From assembly GCA_938039345.1 (NCBI GenBank), contig CALHVB010000144.1:1-6084 (forward strand): DNA of 6,084 nt, read 5' to 3'. Position 1 is the stretch's first letter, and each line of letters opens with the position of its first letter. A model generated the notes under the pieces. It ran no database searches. It saw only the letters and a program-made list of their open reading frames with translations, and had not been told where the DNA came from. The stretch is from an uncultured Sediminicola sp. GTDB lineage: Bacteria > Bacteroidota > Bacteroidia > Flavobacteriales > Flavobacteriaceae. The position numbers and the translations under genes are program-made. This document shows, one piece after another, positions 1 to 6,084 of this stretch.

Positions 1-80
1 TTCCATTCCGAACAGGGAAGTTAAGCTCATCAGCGCCGATGGTACTGCTACACCAAGTGGGAGAGTAGGTCGTCGCCTTT
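1..80 (+). rRNA. rrf: 5S ribosomal RNA, 3' portion (5' end outside window)
   Basis: This is the 3' two thirds or so of a 5S rRNA, the small RNA of the large ribosomal subunit. The stretch from position 3 (CCATTCCGAACAGGGAAG) through AGCGCCGATGGTACTGC (about 32-48) and GGGAGAGTAGGTCG (59-72) matches the strongly conserved loop B/C, helix III and helix IV/V region of bacterial 5S. The 3' strand of helix I is probably GTCGCCTTT near 72-80, but its 5' partner is outside the window, so the exact end is uncertain by a few bases. The 16S and 23S genes should lie to the left. A terminator follows directly, so this is the end of the rRNA operon. Confidence 0.95.
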
Positions 81-86
81 TTTTTG

Positions 87-124
87 AAAACCCCATCATT
101 TAATTATGATGGGGTTTTTTGTTT
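87..124 (+). terminator. Intrinsic terminator of the rRNA operon
   Basis: A perfect 13-bp stem pairs 87-99 (AAAACCCCATCAT) with 106-118, with a 6-nt loop TTAATT. The plus strand continues with T residues (115-120 and 122-125). It lies just after the 5S 3' end and is the expected rho-independent stop for rRNA transcription. On the minus strand the same stem ends in TTTT followed by C, so it could also act, less strongly, on transcripts of the converging barrel gene that ends at 170. No other hairpin is visible between 125 and 169. Confidence 0.9.
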
Positions 125-169
125 TATAGAACTCCAATAAAACCTCCTCCTTCTAACTTCTTTAAAAAC

Positions 170-703
170 CTAAAAATAGAAACGTACAAATGGAATTATA
201 GTGTTATCGTAGATGCTTTTGTTTTTGTTGTGAATAACATCATACTTAATACCAATGGTGTAATTGTTTTGTGTGTATCCAATACCTAAATATAATGCAG
301 GAACCCAATAATTGTCTTCAATTTTTACACCATCAAAATTAAACTCTCTATTGATTCTTAATTGTTCTAATTCGCTAGAAAGTTGTATGTATTTAATTGG
401 ATTGTAAAAAGCATTAATGCTTCCTCCGTAAGCAAATAATTTTGAATCGTTAAATTTAGAGTAGTTAAAGCTTAATCCTATGCCAGTGGCGAATTGTTCG
501 TTAATTTGATAAATTGCGTTTGGAGATAATGAGCCATTAAAACTATTATTACCAAAATTTAACCCTATTCCACCGCCAAAATAAACGTTGTTCCAGAATT
601 TGTTTAAAGAGGAGCTGCTTTGGCTATAGCTAAAAATGCTGATTAGCGTTAAAAAAAGCGTTAAAAAAAATTTTTTGAAAGCGGAATATACTATTTGCTT
701 CAT
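170..703 (-). CDS. Small outer-membrane beta-barrel-like protein, function unknown
   Basis: The product has 177 residues. Residues 1-28 look like a Sec signal peptide: a basic start (K2, K10, K11), a hydrophobic core (about 12-24, FFLTLFLTLISIF), then SYSQ, a cleavage context common in Bacteroidota. The mature part has alternating polar and aromatic/hydrophobic strands with Gly-rich turns (YFGGGIGLNFG 41-51, FATGIGLSFNYS 71-82, YLGIGYTQNNYTIGIKYD 138-155), and it ends in an aromatic strand, PFVRFYF, with terminal Phe. This is typical of small eight-stranded-type outer-membrane barrels. The start at 703 has an A-rich leader with A at -3 and gives the intact signal peptide. The gene is divergent from sucA and convergent with the rRNA operon. 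From memory, homologues next to sucA in Flavobacteriaceae are sometimes labelled alpha-ketoglutarate decarboxylase; no enzyme motif supports that here. The barrel assignment is inferred from composition and strand pattern; the specific role is unknown. Confidence 0.82.
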   Translation of the reverse strand: MKQIVYSAFKKFFLTLFLTLISIFSYSQSSSSLNKFWNNVYFGGGIGLNFGNNSFNGSLSPNAIYQINEQFATGIGLSFNYSKFNDSKLFAYGGSINAFYNPIKYIQLSSELEQLRINREFNFDGVKIEDNYWVPALYLGIGYTQNNYTIGIKYDVIHNKNKSIYDNTIIPFVRFYF

Positions 704-731
704 TTTCGTTAAATTTTATGATATTAGGTAA

Positions 732-739
732 CTAAGATA
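732..739 (-). promoter_or_regulatory. Possible -7 element for the barrel gene
   Basis: On the minus strand the sequence reads TATCTTAG, one mismatch from the Bacteroidota -7 consensus TAnnTTTG. It ends 28 bases before the start codon at 703, a reasonable distance for a short leader. No clear -33 TTG lies at the usual spacing, so this is a weak call made from position and partial consensus only. Confidence 0.25.
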
Positions 740-760
740 TGCTTTAACTGTTAATTGTTG

Positions 761-768
761 TATTTTTG
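761..768 (+). promoter_or_regulatory. Candidate -7 element of the sucAB promoter
   Basis: TATTTTTG is an exact match to the Bacteroidota sigma-A -7 consensus TAnnTTTG. It would start transcription near 773-776 and give a leader of about 30 nt before the sucA ATG. A -33 TTG at the usual 17-23 bp spacing is not evident; the TTG triplets at 755-757 and 758-760 are too close. A weaker alternative -7 (GAAATTTG, 772-779) lies just downstream. No operator-like inverted repeat is seen in the 704-803 spacer. Confidence 0.5.
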
Positions 769-803
769 GTTGAAATTTGCTTTAAAAGATAGAGATAATT
801 TTC

Positions 804-3596
804 ATGGATAAATATTCTTTTTTAAATACTGCGCATACTTCTTTTTTCGCAGACTTATACGACAAGTATTTAACAAATCCGGATAGTATAGAGCCTAGTT
901 GGCGTTCTTTTTTTCAGGGTTTTGACTTTGGTTTAGAAACAGCTTTAGATGAAAGCGATGTAGCTCAGCTTAATGTGGTTACTGGCGGAGAGTCAGTGCA
1001 AATACCAGTAACATTAAAAAAAGAGTTTCAGGTTGTTAAATTAATAGATGGCTATAGAAATAGAGGGCATCTTTTTACAAAAACAAACCCAGTTCGCGAA
1101 AGGAGAAAATATACACCAACCTTAGAATTAGAAACATTTGGCTTATCTAAAGATGATTTAAGTACTGTATTTACTGCTGGTGAGATATTAGGGATTGGTC
1201 CTAGTTCTTTAGAAGTAATTATTAATCATCTTAAAAAGATTTATTGCGATGCCATTGGGGTAGAATATATGTATATAAGAAACCCTGAGCGTATTGAATG
1301 GATTCAGAGCTGGTTAAATGTAAATGATAATCATCCTCAGTTTTCGGCAGATAAGAAAAAACATATTCTTAAAAAGATGGTCGAAGCAGTTTCTTTCGAA
1401 TCATTTTTACATACAAAATATGTTGGTCAAAAAAGATTTTCTCTAGAAGGGAATGAGTCTTTAATACCTGCATTAGATACAGTTGTAGAGAGAGCTGCTG
1501 AAATGGGTGTAGAGCAATTTGTAATGGGAATGGCTCACAGAGGAAGGTTAAATGTTCTTACTAATATTTTTGGTAAATCTGCAAAAGATATTTTTAGTGA
1601 GTTCGATGGTAAAGATTATGAACAAGTTATTTTTGATGGTGATGTAAAGTATCACTTAGGTTGGACATCTGATCGTATGTCTAAGGGGAATAAAATAACA
1701 ATGAATATTGCGCCAAACCCATCGCATTTAGAGACCGTTGGTGCTGTTGTAGAAGGAATTGCTAGAGCAAAACAGGATGCAGATTATACAGATGATTTTT
1801 CTAAAGTATTGCCTATTGTAGTACACGGAGATGCTGCTATTGCTGGTCAAGGTTTAATCTATGAGTTAGTACAAATGGCAAATTTAGATGGCTATAAAAC
1901 TAACGGAACTATACACATAGTTGTGAATAACCAAATAGGGTTTACAACAAATTATTTAGATGCCAGAACATCTACCTATTGTACAGATGTTGGTAAGGTA
2001 ACTTTAAGTCCTGTATTACATGTTAATGCAGATGATGCAGAAGCGGTTGTACATGCCTCATTATTTGCGTTGGAATATAGAATGCGTTTTAACAGAGATG
2101 TATTTATAGATTTATTAGGTTATAGAAAATATGGTCATAATGAAGGTGATGAACCTCGTTTTACGCAGCCTAAATTATATAAAGCAATTGCTAAACATCA
2201 AAATCCAAAAGATATATATACTCAAAAGCTATTGGCAGAAGGAGTTATAAAAGAGGGTGATGTTAAACAATTAGAAGAAGATTACAAAAATTCTTTAGAG
2301 GAGAAACTAGAAGATTCTAGAAAAGAAGATAAAACGGTTATTACACCTTTTATGTCAGATGAGTGGAAAGGTTTTCAGTCTGTTGATGAAACAGGAATGA
2401 TGAAAGCTGTGGATACTACTTTTGATAAAAAAGAATTAACAGAAATAGCAAAGGTTATAACCGAATTACCATCCGATAAAAAGTTTTTACGTAAAGTAGC
2501 TAAATTAATTGGAGATCGTAAAAAAATGTTCTTTGAGACTGGAAAGTTAGACTGGGCAATGGGAGAATTACTAGCTTATGGTACTTTGTTGAAAGAGGGT
2601 TATAATGTTAGAATTTCTGGTCAGGATGTAGAGCGTGGAACTTTTTCTCACCGTCATGCAATAGTAAAGGTAGAGGATAGTGAAGAAGAAGTTGTGCTTT
2701 TGAATAATATTTCAGAGAAGAAGAATCAGTTTCAAATATATAACTCATTACTATCAGAGTACGGAGTAGTTGGTTTTGATTATGGTTATGCTATGGCAAG
2801 TCCAAATACATTAACTATTTGGGAGGCACAATTTGGAGACTTTAGTAATGGAGCTCAAATAATGATAGATCAGTATATTTCTGCTGCTGAAGATAAGTGG
2901 AAATTACAAAACGGATTGGTAATGTTATTGCCTCACGGTTATGAAGGGCAAGGAGCAGAACATTCATCAGCAAGAATGGAGCGTTATTTACAGTTGTGCG
3001 CCAATGATAATATGTTTATTGCAGACTGTACAACGCCAGCAAATATTTACCATTTATTGCGTAGACAAATGAAATCTGGGTATAGAAAACCATTAATTGT
3101 TTTTACGCCAAAGAGTTTATTGCGTCATCCAAAAGCTGTTTCTTCAATAGATGATTTAGCATCTGGAGGTTTCCAAGAAGTGATAGATGATTCAAATGTA
3201 GAAGAAAGTAAAGTAAAGACTTTAGTTTTTTGTACCGGAAAATTCTATTATGATTTACTAGCAGAAAGAAAAGAATTAGGTAGAGATTCTGTTGCATTAG
3301 TTAGGGTAGAGCAACTATTTCCATTACCGTCAGATAAAATGAAAGCTGTTATTGCTAAGTATAGTAATGCAGATGATATTGTCTGGGCACAAGAAGAGCC
3401 AAGAAATATGGGAGCTTGGAGCCATATGATGATGCATTTTAGTGAAGCACATAAAATGCGTATAGCATCAAGGCGTTTTTATGCGTCACCAGCTGCGGGT
3501 AGTGCTGTTCGTTCTAAACGTAGACATCAAGAAGTAATAGACTATGTTTTTGATAAAACAAAAGATAACATGGTTAGAAAAAATATAAAAAAATAA
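804..3596 (+). CDS. sucA: 2-oxoglutarate dehydrogenase E1 component
   Basis: This is the thiamine-diphosphate-dependent E1 of the 2-oxoglutarate dehydrogenase complex. It decarboxylates 2-oxoglutarate and transfers the succinyl group to the E2 lipoyl arm in the TCA cycle (cytoplasm). The 930 residues match the usual length (about 930 in E. coli). Residues 1-43 form the N-terminal segment with the typical LYDKYLTNPDSIEPSWRSFF (18-37), thought to bind E2. The dehydrogenase domain carries GMAHRGRLNVL (242-252), NPSHLE (305-310), the ThDP/Mg site GDAAIAGQG (342-350) with NN at 375-376, and YGHNEGDEP (443-451). The transketolase-like pyrimidine-binding domain (about 580-777) shows RGTFSHRHA (611-619), EAQFGDF (674-680) and HGYEGQGAEHSS (711-722). 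The C-terminal domain has EEPRNMGAW (864-872). The start at 804 gives the family N-terminus and has no Shine-Dalgarno, as is normal in this phylum. The frame is intact. It heads an operon with sucB. Confidence 0.98.
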   Translation: MDKYSFLNTAHTSFFADLYDKYLTNPDSIEPSWRSFFQGFDFGLETALDESDVAQLNVVTGGESVQIPVTLKKEFQVVKLIDGYRNRGHLFTKTNPVRERRKYTPTLELETFGLSKDDLSTVFTAGEILGIGPSSLEVIINHLKKIYCDAIGVEYMYIRNPERIEWIQSWLNVNDNHPQFSADKKKHILKKMVEAVSFESFLHTKYVGQKRFSLEGNESLIPALDTVVERAAEMGVEQFVMGMAHRGRLNVLTNIFGKSAKDIFSEFDGKDYEQVIFDGDVKYHLGWTSDRMSKGNKITMNIAPNPSHLETVGAVVEGIARAKQDADYTDDFSKVLPIVVHGDAAIAGQGLIYELVQMANLDGYKTNGTIHIVVNNQIGFTTNYLDARTSTYCTDVGKVTLSPVLHVNADDAEAVVHASLFALEYRMRFNRDVFIDLLGYRKYGHNEGDEPRFTQPKLYKAIAKHQNPKDIYTQKLLAEGVIKEGDVKQLEEDYKNSLEEKLEDSRKEDKTVITPFMSDEWKGFQSVDETGMMKAVDTTFDKKELTEIAKVITELPSDKKFLRKVAKLIGDRKKMFFETGKLDWAMGELLAYGTLLKEGYNVRISGQDVERGTFSHRHAIVKVEDSEEEVVLLNNISEKKNQFQIYNSLLSEYGVVGFDYGYAMASPNTLTIWEAQFGDFSNGAQIMIDQYISAAEDKWKLQNGLVMLLPHGYEGQGAEHSSARMERYLQLCANDNMFIADCTTPANIYHLLRRQMKSGYRKPLIVFTPKSLLRHPKAVSSIDDLASGGFQEVIDDSNVEESKVKTLVFCTGKFYYDLLAERKELGRDSVALVRVEQLFPLPSDKMKAVIAKYSNADDIVWAQEEPRNMGAWSHMMMHFSEAHKMRIASRRFYASPAAGSAVRSKRRHQEVIDYVFDKTKDNMVRKNIKK

Positions 3597-3619
3597 CAGA
3601 TTAGTAAAATTATAAAGCA

Positions 3620-4831
3620 ATGATTTTAGAAATGAAAGTTCCCTCTCCTGGGGAGTCTATTACCGAGGTAGAGATTGCAGAGTGGTTAGTTAGTGATGGT
3701 GATTATGTAGAAAAAGACCAAACTATAGCAGAGGTAGATTCTGATAAGGCAACTTTAGAATTGCCAGCAGAACAAGCAGGTATTATCACTTTAAAGGCAG
3801 AAGAAGGTGATGCTGTTGCTGTTGGTGCAGTAGTTTGTTTAATTGATACTGCTGCTGCAAAACCAGAAGGAGCTGTTAAAGCTACAGAAAAAAAAGTAGT
3901 TGTAGAAGAGCAAAAAGCAGTGCCTGTAAAACAAGCACCAGCTAAAGAAACTTATGCGTCTGGAACAGCTTCTCTGGCTGCTAAGAAAATTTTAGCAGAA
4001 AAAGGAATTGCTGCAAGTGCTATTTCTGGAACAGGAAAAGATGGTAGAGTTACTAAAGAAGATGCAGTAAAAGCTGTGCCTTCTATGGGTACTCCAACAG
4101 GAGGTAATAGAGGAGAATCTCGTTCTAAGCTTTCTATGTTGCGTAGAAAAGTAGCAGAGCGTTTGGTGTCTGTTAAAAATGAAACGGCAATGCTTACTAC
4201 TTTTAATGAAGTAGATATGTCGCCTATTTTTGAATTGCGTAAGCAATATAAAGAAGAGTTTAAATCAAAACACAATGTAGGTTTAGGTTTTATGTCTTTC
4301 TTTACTAAAGCTGTTATTAGAGCACTAGAAATGTATCCGTCTGTAAATTCTATGATAGATGGTAAAGAAATGATTTCTTTTGATTTCTGTGATATTAGTA
4401 TTGCTGTGTCTGGTCCAAAAGGATTAATGGTGCCAGTTATACGTAATGCTGAGAATTTAACATTTAGAGGTGTTGAAGCAGAAATAAAGAGATTGGCAAT
4501 AAGAGCTCGTGAAGGAGAAATTACGGTAGATGAAATGACAGGAGGTACATTTACAATTACAAACGGAGGTGTATTTGGCTCTATGTTGTCTACACCTATA
4601 ATAAACCCTCCTCAGAGTGCTATTTTAGGAATGCATAATATTGTAGAGCGCCCAATAGCAAAAGATGGTACTGTTGTTATTGCACCAATTATGTATGTGG
4701 CTTTATCTTATGATCACAGAATCATAGATGGTAAAGAATCTGTAGGTTTCTTAGTAGCTATTAAAGAAGCATTAGAAAATCCGACAGAGATTTTAATGGA
4801 TAATAATATTAAGAAAGCATTAGAGTTATAG
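3620..4831 (+). CDS. sucB: 2-oxoglutarate dehydrogenase E2, dihydrolipoyllysine succinyltransferase
   Basis: This is the core subunit of the 2-oxoglutarate dehydrogenase complex; it moves the succinyl group from lipoamide to CoA, giving succinyl-CoA. The 403 residues follow the classical order. A lipoyl domain spans about 2-76, with the lipoylation site DSDKATLE and K43 as the modified lysine. An Ala/Lys/Glu/Val-rich flexible linker covers about 77-112. A peripheral-subunit-binding domain spans about 114-152 ([14 protein letters not shown], then [13 protein letters not shown]). The catalytic acyltransferase domain covers about 168-403, with TITNGG (312-317), [16 protein letters not shown] (324-339) and the active-site motif SYDHRIIDG (363-371), giving H366 and D370. 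A single lipoyl domain and the sequence around the active site fit the succinyl rather than acetyl branch, as does the position 23 bp after sucA. The start at 3620 ([13 protein letters not shown]) is preferred; the ATG at 3632 would cut into the first lipoyl strand. E3 is not adjacent. Confidence 0.97.
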   Translation: MILEMKVPSPGESITEVEIAEWLVSDGDYVEKDQTIAEVDSDKATLELPAEQAGIITLKAEEGDAVAVGAVVCLIDTAAAKPEGAVKATEKKVVVEEQKAVPVKQAPAKETYASGTASLAAKKILAEKGIAASAISGTGKDGRVTKEDAVKAVPSMGTPTGGNRGESRSKLSMLRRKVAERLVSVKNETAMLTTFNEVDMSPIFELRKQYKEEFKSKHNVGLGFMSFFTKAVIRALEMYPSVNSMIDGKEMISFDFCDISIAVSGPKGLMVPVIRNAENLTFRGVEAEIKRLAIRAREGEITVDEMTGGTFTITNGGVFGSMLSTPIINPPQSAILGMHNIVERPIAKDGTVVIAPIMYVALSYDHRIIDGKESVGFLVAIKEALENPTEILMDNNIKKALEL

Positions 4832-4853
4832 TGTTTAAATATTTAATTATAAG

Positions 4854-4888
4854 AAAAGACCAGAAGTATTTTGCTTCTGGTCTTTTTT
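4854..4888. terminator. Bidirectional intrinsic terminator between sucB and the protease gene
   Basis: A perfect 13-bp stem pairs 4854-4866 (AAAAGACCAGAAG) with 4874-4886, with a 7-nt loop TATTTTG. The plus strand has six T residues (4883-4888), ending sucAB 22 bp after the sucB stop. On the minus strand the hairpin ends in TTTTCTTAT and begins directly after the TAA stop (4889-4887) of the converging gene. It can therefore serve both transcripts. Confidence 0.9.
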
Positions 4889-5321
4889 ACTTTAAATAAA
4901 CACACTTTTTATTATAATCAATAACAGCTTTTGTTTTTTTAAGAATATCTGCACCTATAATGCCATCTACTGGTTGCGAATCGTGATTTATGAGTGCACT
5001 GTTTACATGAACTAAATCAAATAATACAAGCTTTATTTTTTTCTTTTTCCAATTGCCAATTTCAATTTTGTTTTTGGTAGATATTGCTGTTTCCATATCT
5101 ATGGCACCAGCACCAGCGGCTTTAATTTCAGAATCTTCTGTAGTTAAACCAAAAAAATTAACTTTGTCAAAGCCAATACAAGTATTAGATGCACCTGTGT
5201 CTAAAATAAAACGACCTGTAATTCCATTAATTTTAGCATTAATCTCAAAATGATTGGTTTTAGTAAGTGTTAAAGGAATTTTAGTATATTTTTTGCTTTC
5301 TAAAAACTTTTTAAGATTCAT
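4887..5321 (-). CDS. Retropepsin-like (clan AA) aspartyl protease family protein
   Basis: The product has 144 residues and one retropepsin-type domain. The catalytic motif FILDTGASNTCIG (38-50) places the active aspartate at D41. A second signature, VDGIIGADIL (118-127), gives the hydrophobic-hydrophobic-Gly element that follows the flap region in this fold, and KAVIDYNKKCVYL (131-143) is the usual closing strand. With only one DTG motif it would need to dimerise to form an active site, as retropepsins do. No signal peptide, lipobox or membrane segment is seen, so it is probably cytoplasmic. The start at 5321 has an A-rich leader and no upstream in-frame extension is needed. It is divergent from tatD by 39 bp and convergent with sucB. 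The family match is clear; substrate and role are unknown, and proteolytic activity itself is inferred. Confidence 0.88.
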   Translation of the reverse strand: MNLKKFLESKKYTKIPLTLTKTNHFEINAKINGITGRFILDTGASNTCIGFDKVNFFGLTTEDSEIKAAGAGAIDMETAISTKNKIEIGNWKKKKIKLVLFDLVHVNSALINHDSQPVDGIIGADILKKTKAVIDYNKKCVYLK

Positions 5322-5330
5322 TATTTCTTT

Positions 5331-5356
5331 TTGTGGTAAAGATAGTTCTATTTTTG
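5331..5356 (+). promoter_or_regulatory. Candidate tatD promoter, very close to the start codon
   Basis: TTG (5331-5333) is followed after 15 bp by TATTTTTG (5349-5356), an exact match to the Bacteroidota -7 consensus TAnnTTTG; the spacing is slightly shorter than usual. The -7 element ends only 4 bases before the tatD ATG at 5361, so transcription would begin at or within a few bases of the start codon and give a leaderless or nearly leaderless mRNA. The octamer is identical to the one upstream of sucA. Confidence 0.45.
5337..5344 (-). promoter_or_regulatory. Possible -7 element for the protease gene
   Basis: On the minus strand the sequence reads TATCTTTA, one base from TAnnTTTG. It ends 15 bases before the ATG at 5321, giving a leader of roughly 10 nt. 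No clear TTG is seen at the -33 spacing. It partly shares sequence with the opposing tatD promoter. Confidence 0.35.
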
Positions 5357-5360
5357 AAGT

Positions 5361-6084
5361 ATGATTTTAACAGATACACATACACATTTATATAGTGAAG
5401 CTTTTGATGAAGATAGATCAGAGGTAATAGATAAAGCAATAAAAATTGGGGTTACACGCTTTTTTATTCCGGCAATTGATTCTAGTTATACAAAAGGAAT
5501 GTTGGCTTTAGAGCAAGCGTATCCAAAGCATGTGTTTTTAATGATGGGCTTGCATCCAACACATGTAAAAGAAAATTACAGGGAAGAGTTAAAACATGTA
5601 GAAGAAATGTTAGAAAAGCATAAGTTTTATGCTTTGGGAGAGATAGGGCTAGATTTGTATTGGGATAAAACCTTATTAAATGAGCAGCAAGAGGCCTTTA
5701 GATATCAAATTAAATTAGCAAAAAAATATAAATTACCTATCGTTATTCACTGTAGAGAAGCTTTTGATGAAGTTTTTGAGATTTTGGAAAGTGAAAAAGG
5801 AACCGATTTATTCGGTATTTTTCATTGTTTTACAGGAACTTTAGAGCAGGCACACAAAGCCATATCCTATAATATGAAATTAGGTATAGGTGGTGTGGTT
5901 ACTTTTAAAAATGGAAAAATAGATACCTTTTTAAATAAAATTAATTTAAAACATATTGTTTTAGAAACAGATGCTCCTTATTTAGCTCCCACTCCATATC
6001 GTGGTAAAAGAAATGAAAGTTCCTATCTTGTTAATGTTTTAGAAAAACTAGCTATGGTATATAATAAGGATAAAGAAGAAATAG
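5361..6084 (+). CDS. tatD: TatD-family metal-dependent hydrolase (3' end outside window)
   Basis: A TIM-barrel amidohydrolase-type protein of the TatD/YcfH family, whose members are metal-dependent DNases linked to DNA repair and turnover; activity here is inferred from the family. The visible 241 codons are open to the right edge. The family is usually about 255-265 residues, so only a short C-terminal piece is missing. All metal-ligand motifs are visible: THTHLY with H7 and H9, GLHPTHV with H65, GEIGLD with E94, IVIHCRE with H130, FHCFTG with H155, and LETDAPYLAP with D204. The N-terminus MILTDTHTHL is the standard family start, so the ATG at 5361 is well supported even though it lies just after a -7-like element. 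No signal peptide is present, so the protein is cytoplasmic. It is divergent from the protease gene. The symbol is at family level; it could equally be a YcfH-type paralogue. Confidence 0.95.
   Translation, partial: MILTDTHTHLYSEAFDEDRSEVIDKAIKIGVTRFFIPAIDSSYTKGMLALEQAYPKHVFLMMGLHPTHVKENYREELKHVEEMLEKHKFYALGEIGLDLYWDKTLLNEQQEAFRYQIKLAKKYKLPIVIHCREAFDEVFEILESEKGTDLFGIFHCFTGTLEQAHKAISYNMKLGIGGVVTFKNGKIDTFLNKINLKHIVLETDAPYLAPTPYRGKRNESSYLVNVLEKLAMVYNKDKEEI

Noticed and set aside
142..162. A pyrimidine-rich stretch whose minus strand reads as GGAGG-like Shine-Dalgarno sequence.
   Set aside because: It lies downstream of a stop with no start codon or gene after it on that strand, and this phylum seldom uses Shine-Dalgarno sites.
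107..172. The frame stays open after the barrel gene TAG, encoding about 21 more residues with an Arg-rich run, which raises the idea of stop readthrough.
   Set aside because: The upstream stop follows a C-terminal aromatic strand ending in Phe, as expected for a finished outer-membrane barrel, and the extension is basic and unlike the protein. It is most likely chance.
3103..3297. A minus-strand open frame of 64 codons inside sucA.
   Set aside because: It lies wholly within a well-supported gene, and its Leu/Asn-rich product shows no domain; it is a shadow frame.
3952..4275. Two overlapping minus-strand open frames inside sucB.
   Set aside because: They oppose the binding-domain and catalytic-domain coding sequence of sucB, are low in recognisable features, and are explained by codon bias on the other strand.
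5053..5253. A plus-strand open frame of 66 codons opposite the protease gene.
   Set aside because: The minus strand encodes clear DTG and IIGAD motifs, and the plus-strand product has no recognisable features.
5397..5772. An exact 16-bp direct repeat GAAGCTTTTGATGAAG at 5397-5412 and 5757-5772, in frame and 360 bp apart within tatD.
   Set aside because: Both copies encode EAFDE in different, functionally ordinary parts of the TatD fold (residues 13-17 and 133-137). There is no extended similarity around them, so shared residues plus biased codon use explain it.

Overview
The window looks like a piece of an AT-rich Bacteroidota chromosome, most likely from the family Flavobacteriaceae. The grounds are the style of the 5S rRNA 3' end, 2-oxoglutarate dehydrogenase E1 and E2 proteins with flavobacterial-looking sequence, start codons without Shine-Dalgarno sequences, and TAnnTTTG-type -7 promoter elements. 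It reads as ordinary housekeeping chromosome. I see no insertion sequence, CRISPR array, tRNA, phage gene or defence cassette.

Layout from left to right. (1) Positions 1-80 hold the 3' part of a 5S rRNA, the end of an rRNA operon that starts outside the window, followed by a strong hairpin terminator (87-124). (2) A small outer-membrane beta-barrel-like protein is encoded on the minus strand (170-703) and converges on the rRNA operon. (3) A 100-bp divergent intergenic region (704-803) carries a good -7 element for the next operon. (4) sucA (804-3596) and sucB (3620-4831), 23 bp apart on the plus strand, encode E1 and E2 of the 2-oxoglutarate dehydrogenase complex. (5) A 13-bp hairpin (4854-4888) ends sucAB and abuts the stop codon of the converging gene. 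(6) A minus-strand gene (4887-5321) encodes a solo retropepsin-like aspartyl protease. (7) A 39-bp divergent spacer holds two overlapping candidate -7 elements. (8) A TatD-family metal-dependent hydrolase (5361 onward) runs off the right edge with about 241 codons visible.

Functionally, sucA and sucB form the core of the TCA-cycle step 2-oxoglutarate to succinyl-CoA. E3 (lipoamide dehydrogenase) is not beside them and must be supplied from elsewhere. The flanking genes have no evident biochemical link to this step. The points most worth a second look are the uncharacterised barrel protein divergent from sucA, the solo cytoplasmic retropepsin-like protein, the near-leaderless arrangement of the tatD promoter, and the two compact, apparently bidirectional terminators. 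I found no convincing evidence of a novel multi-gene system.
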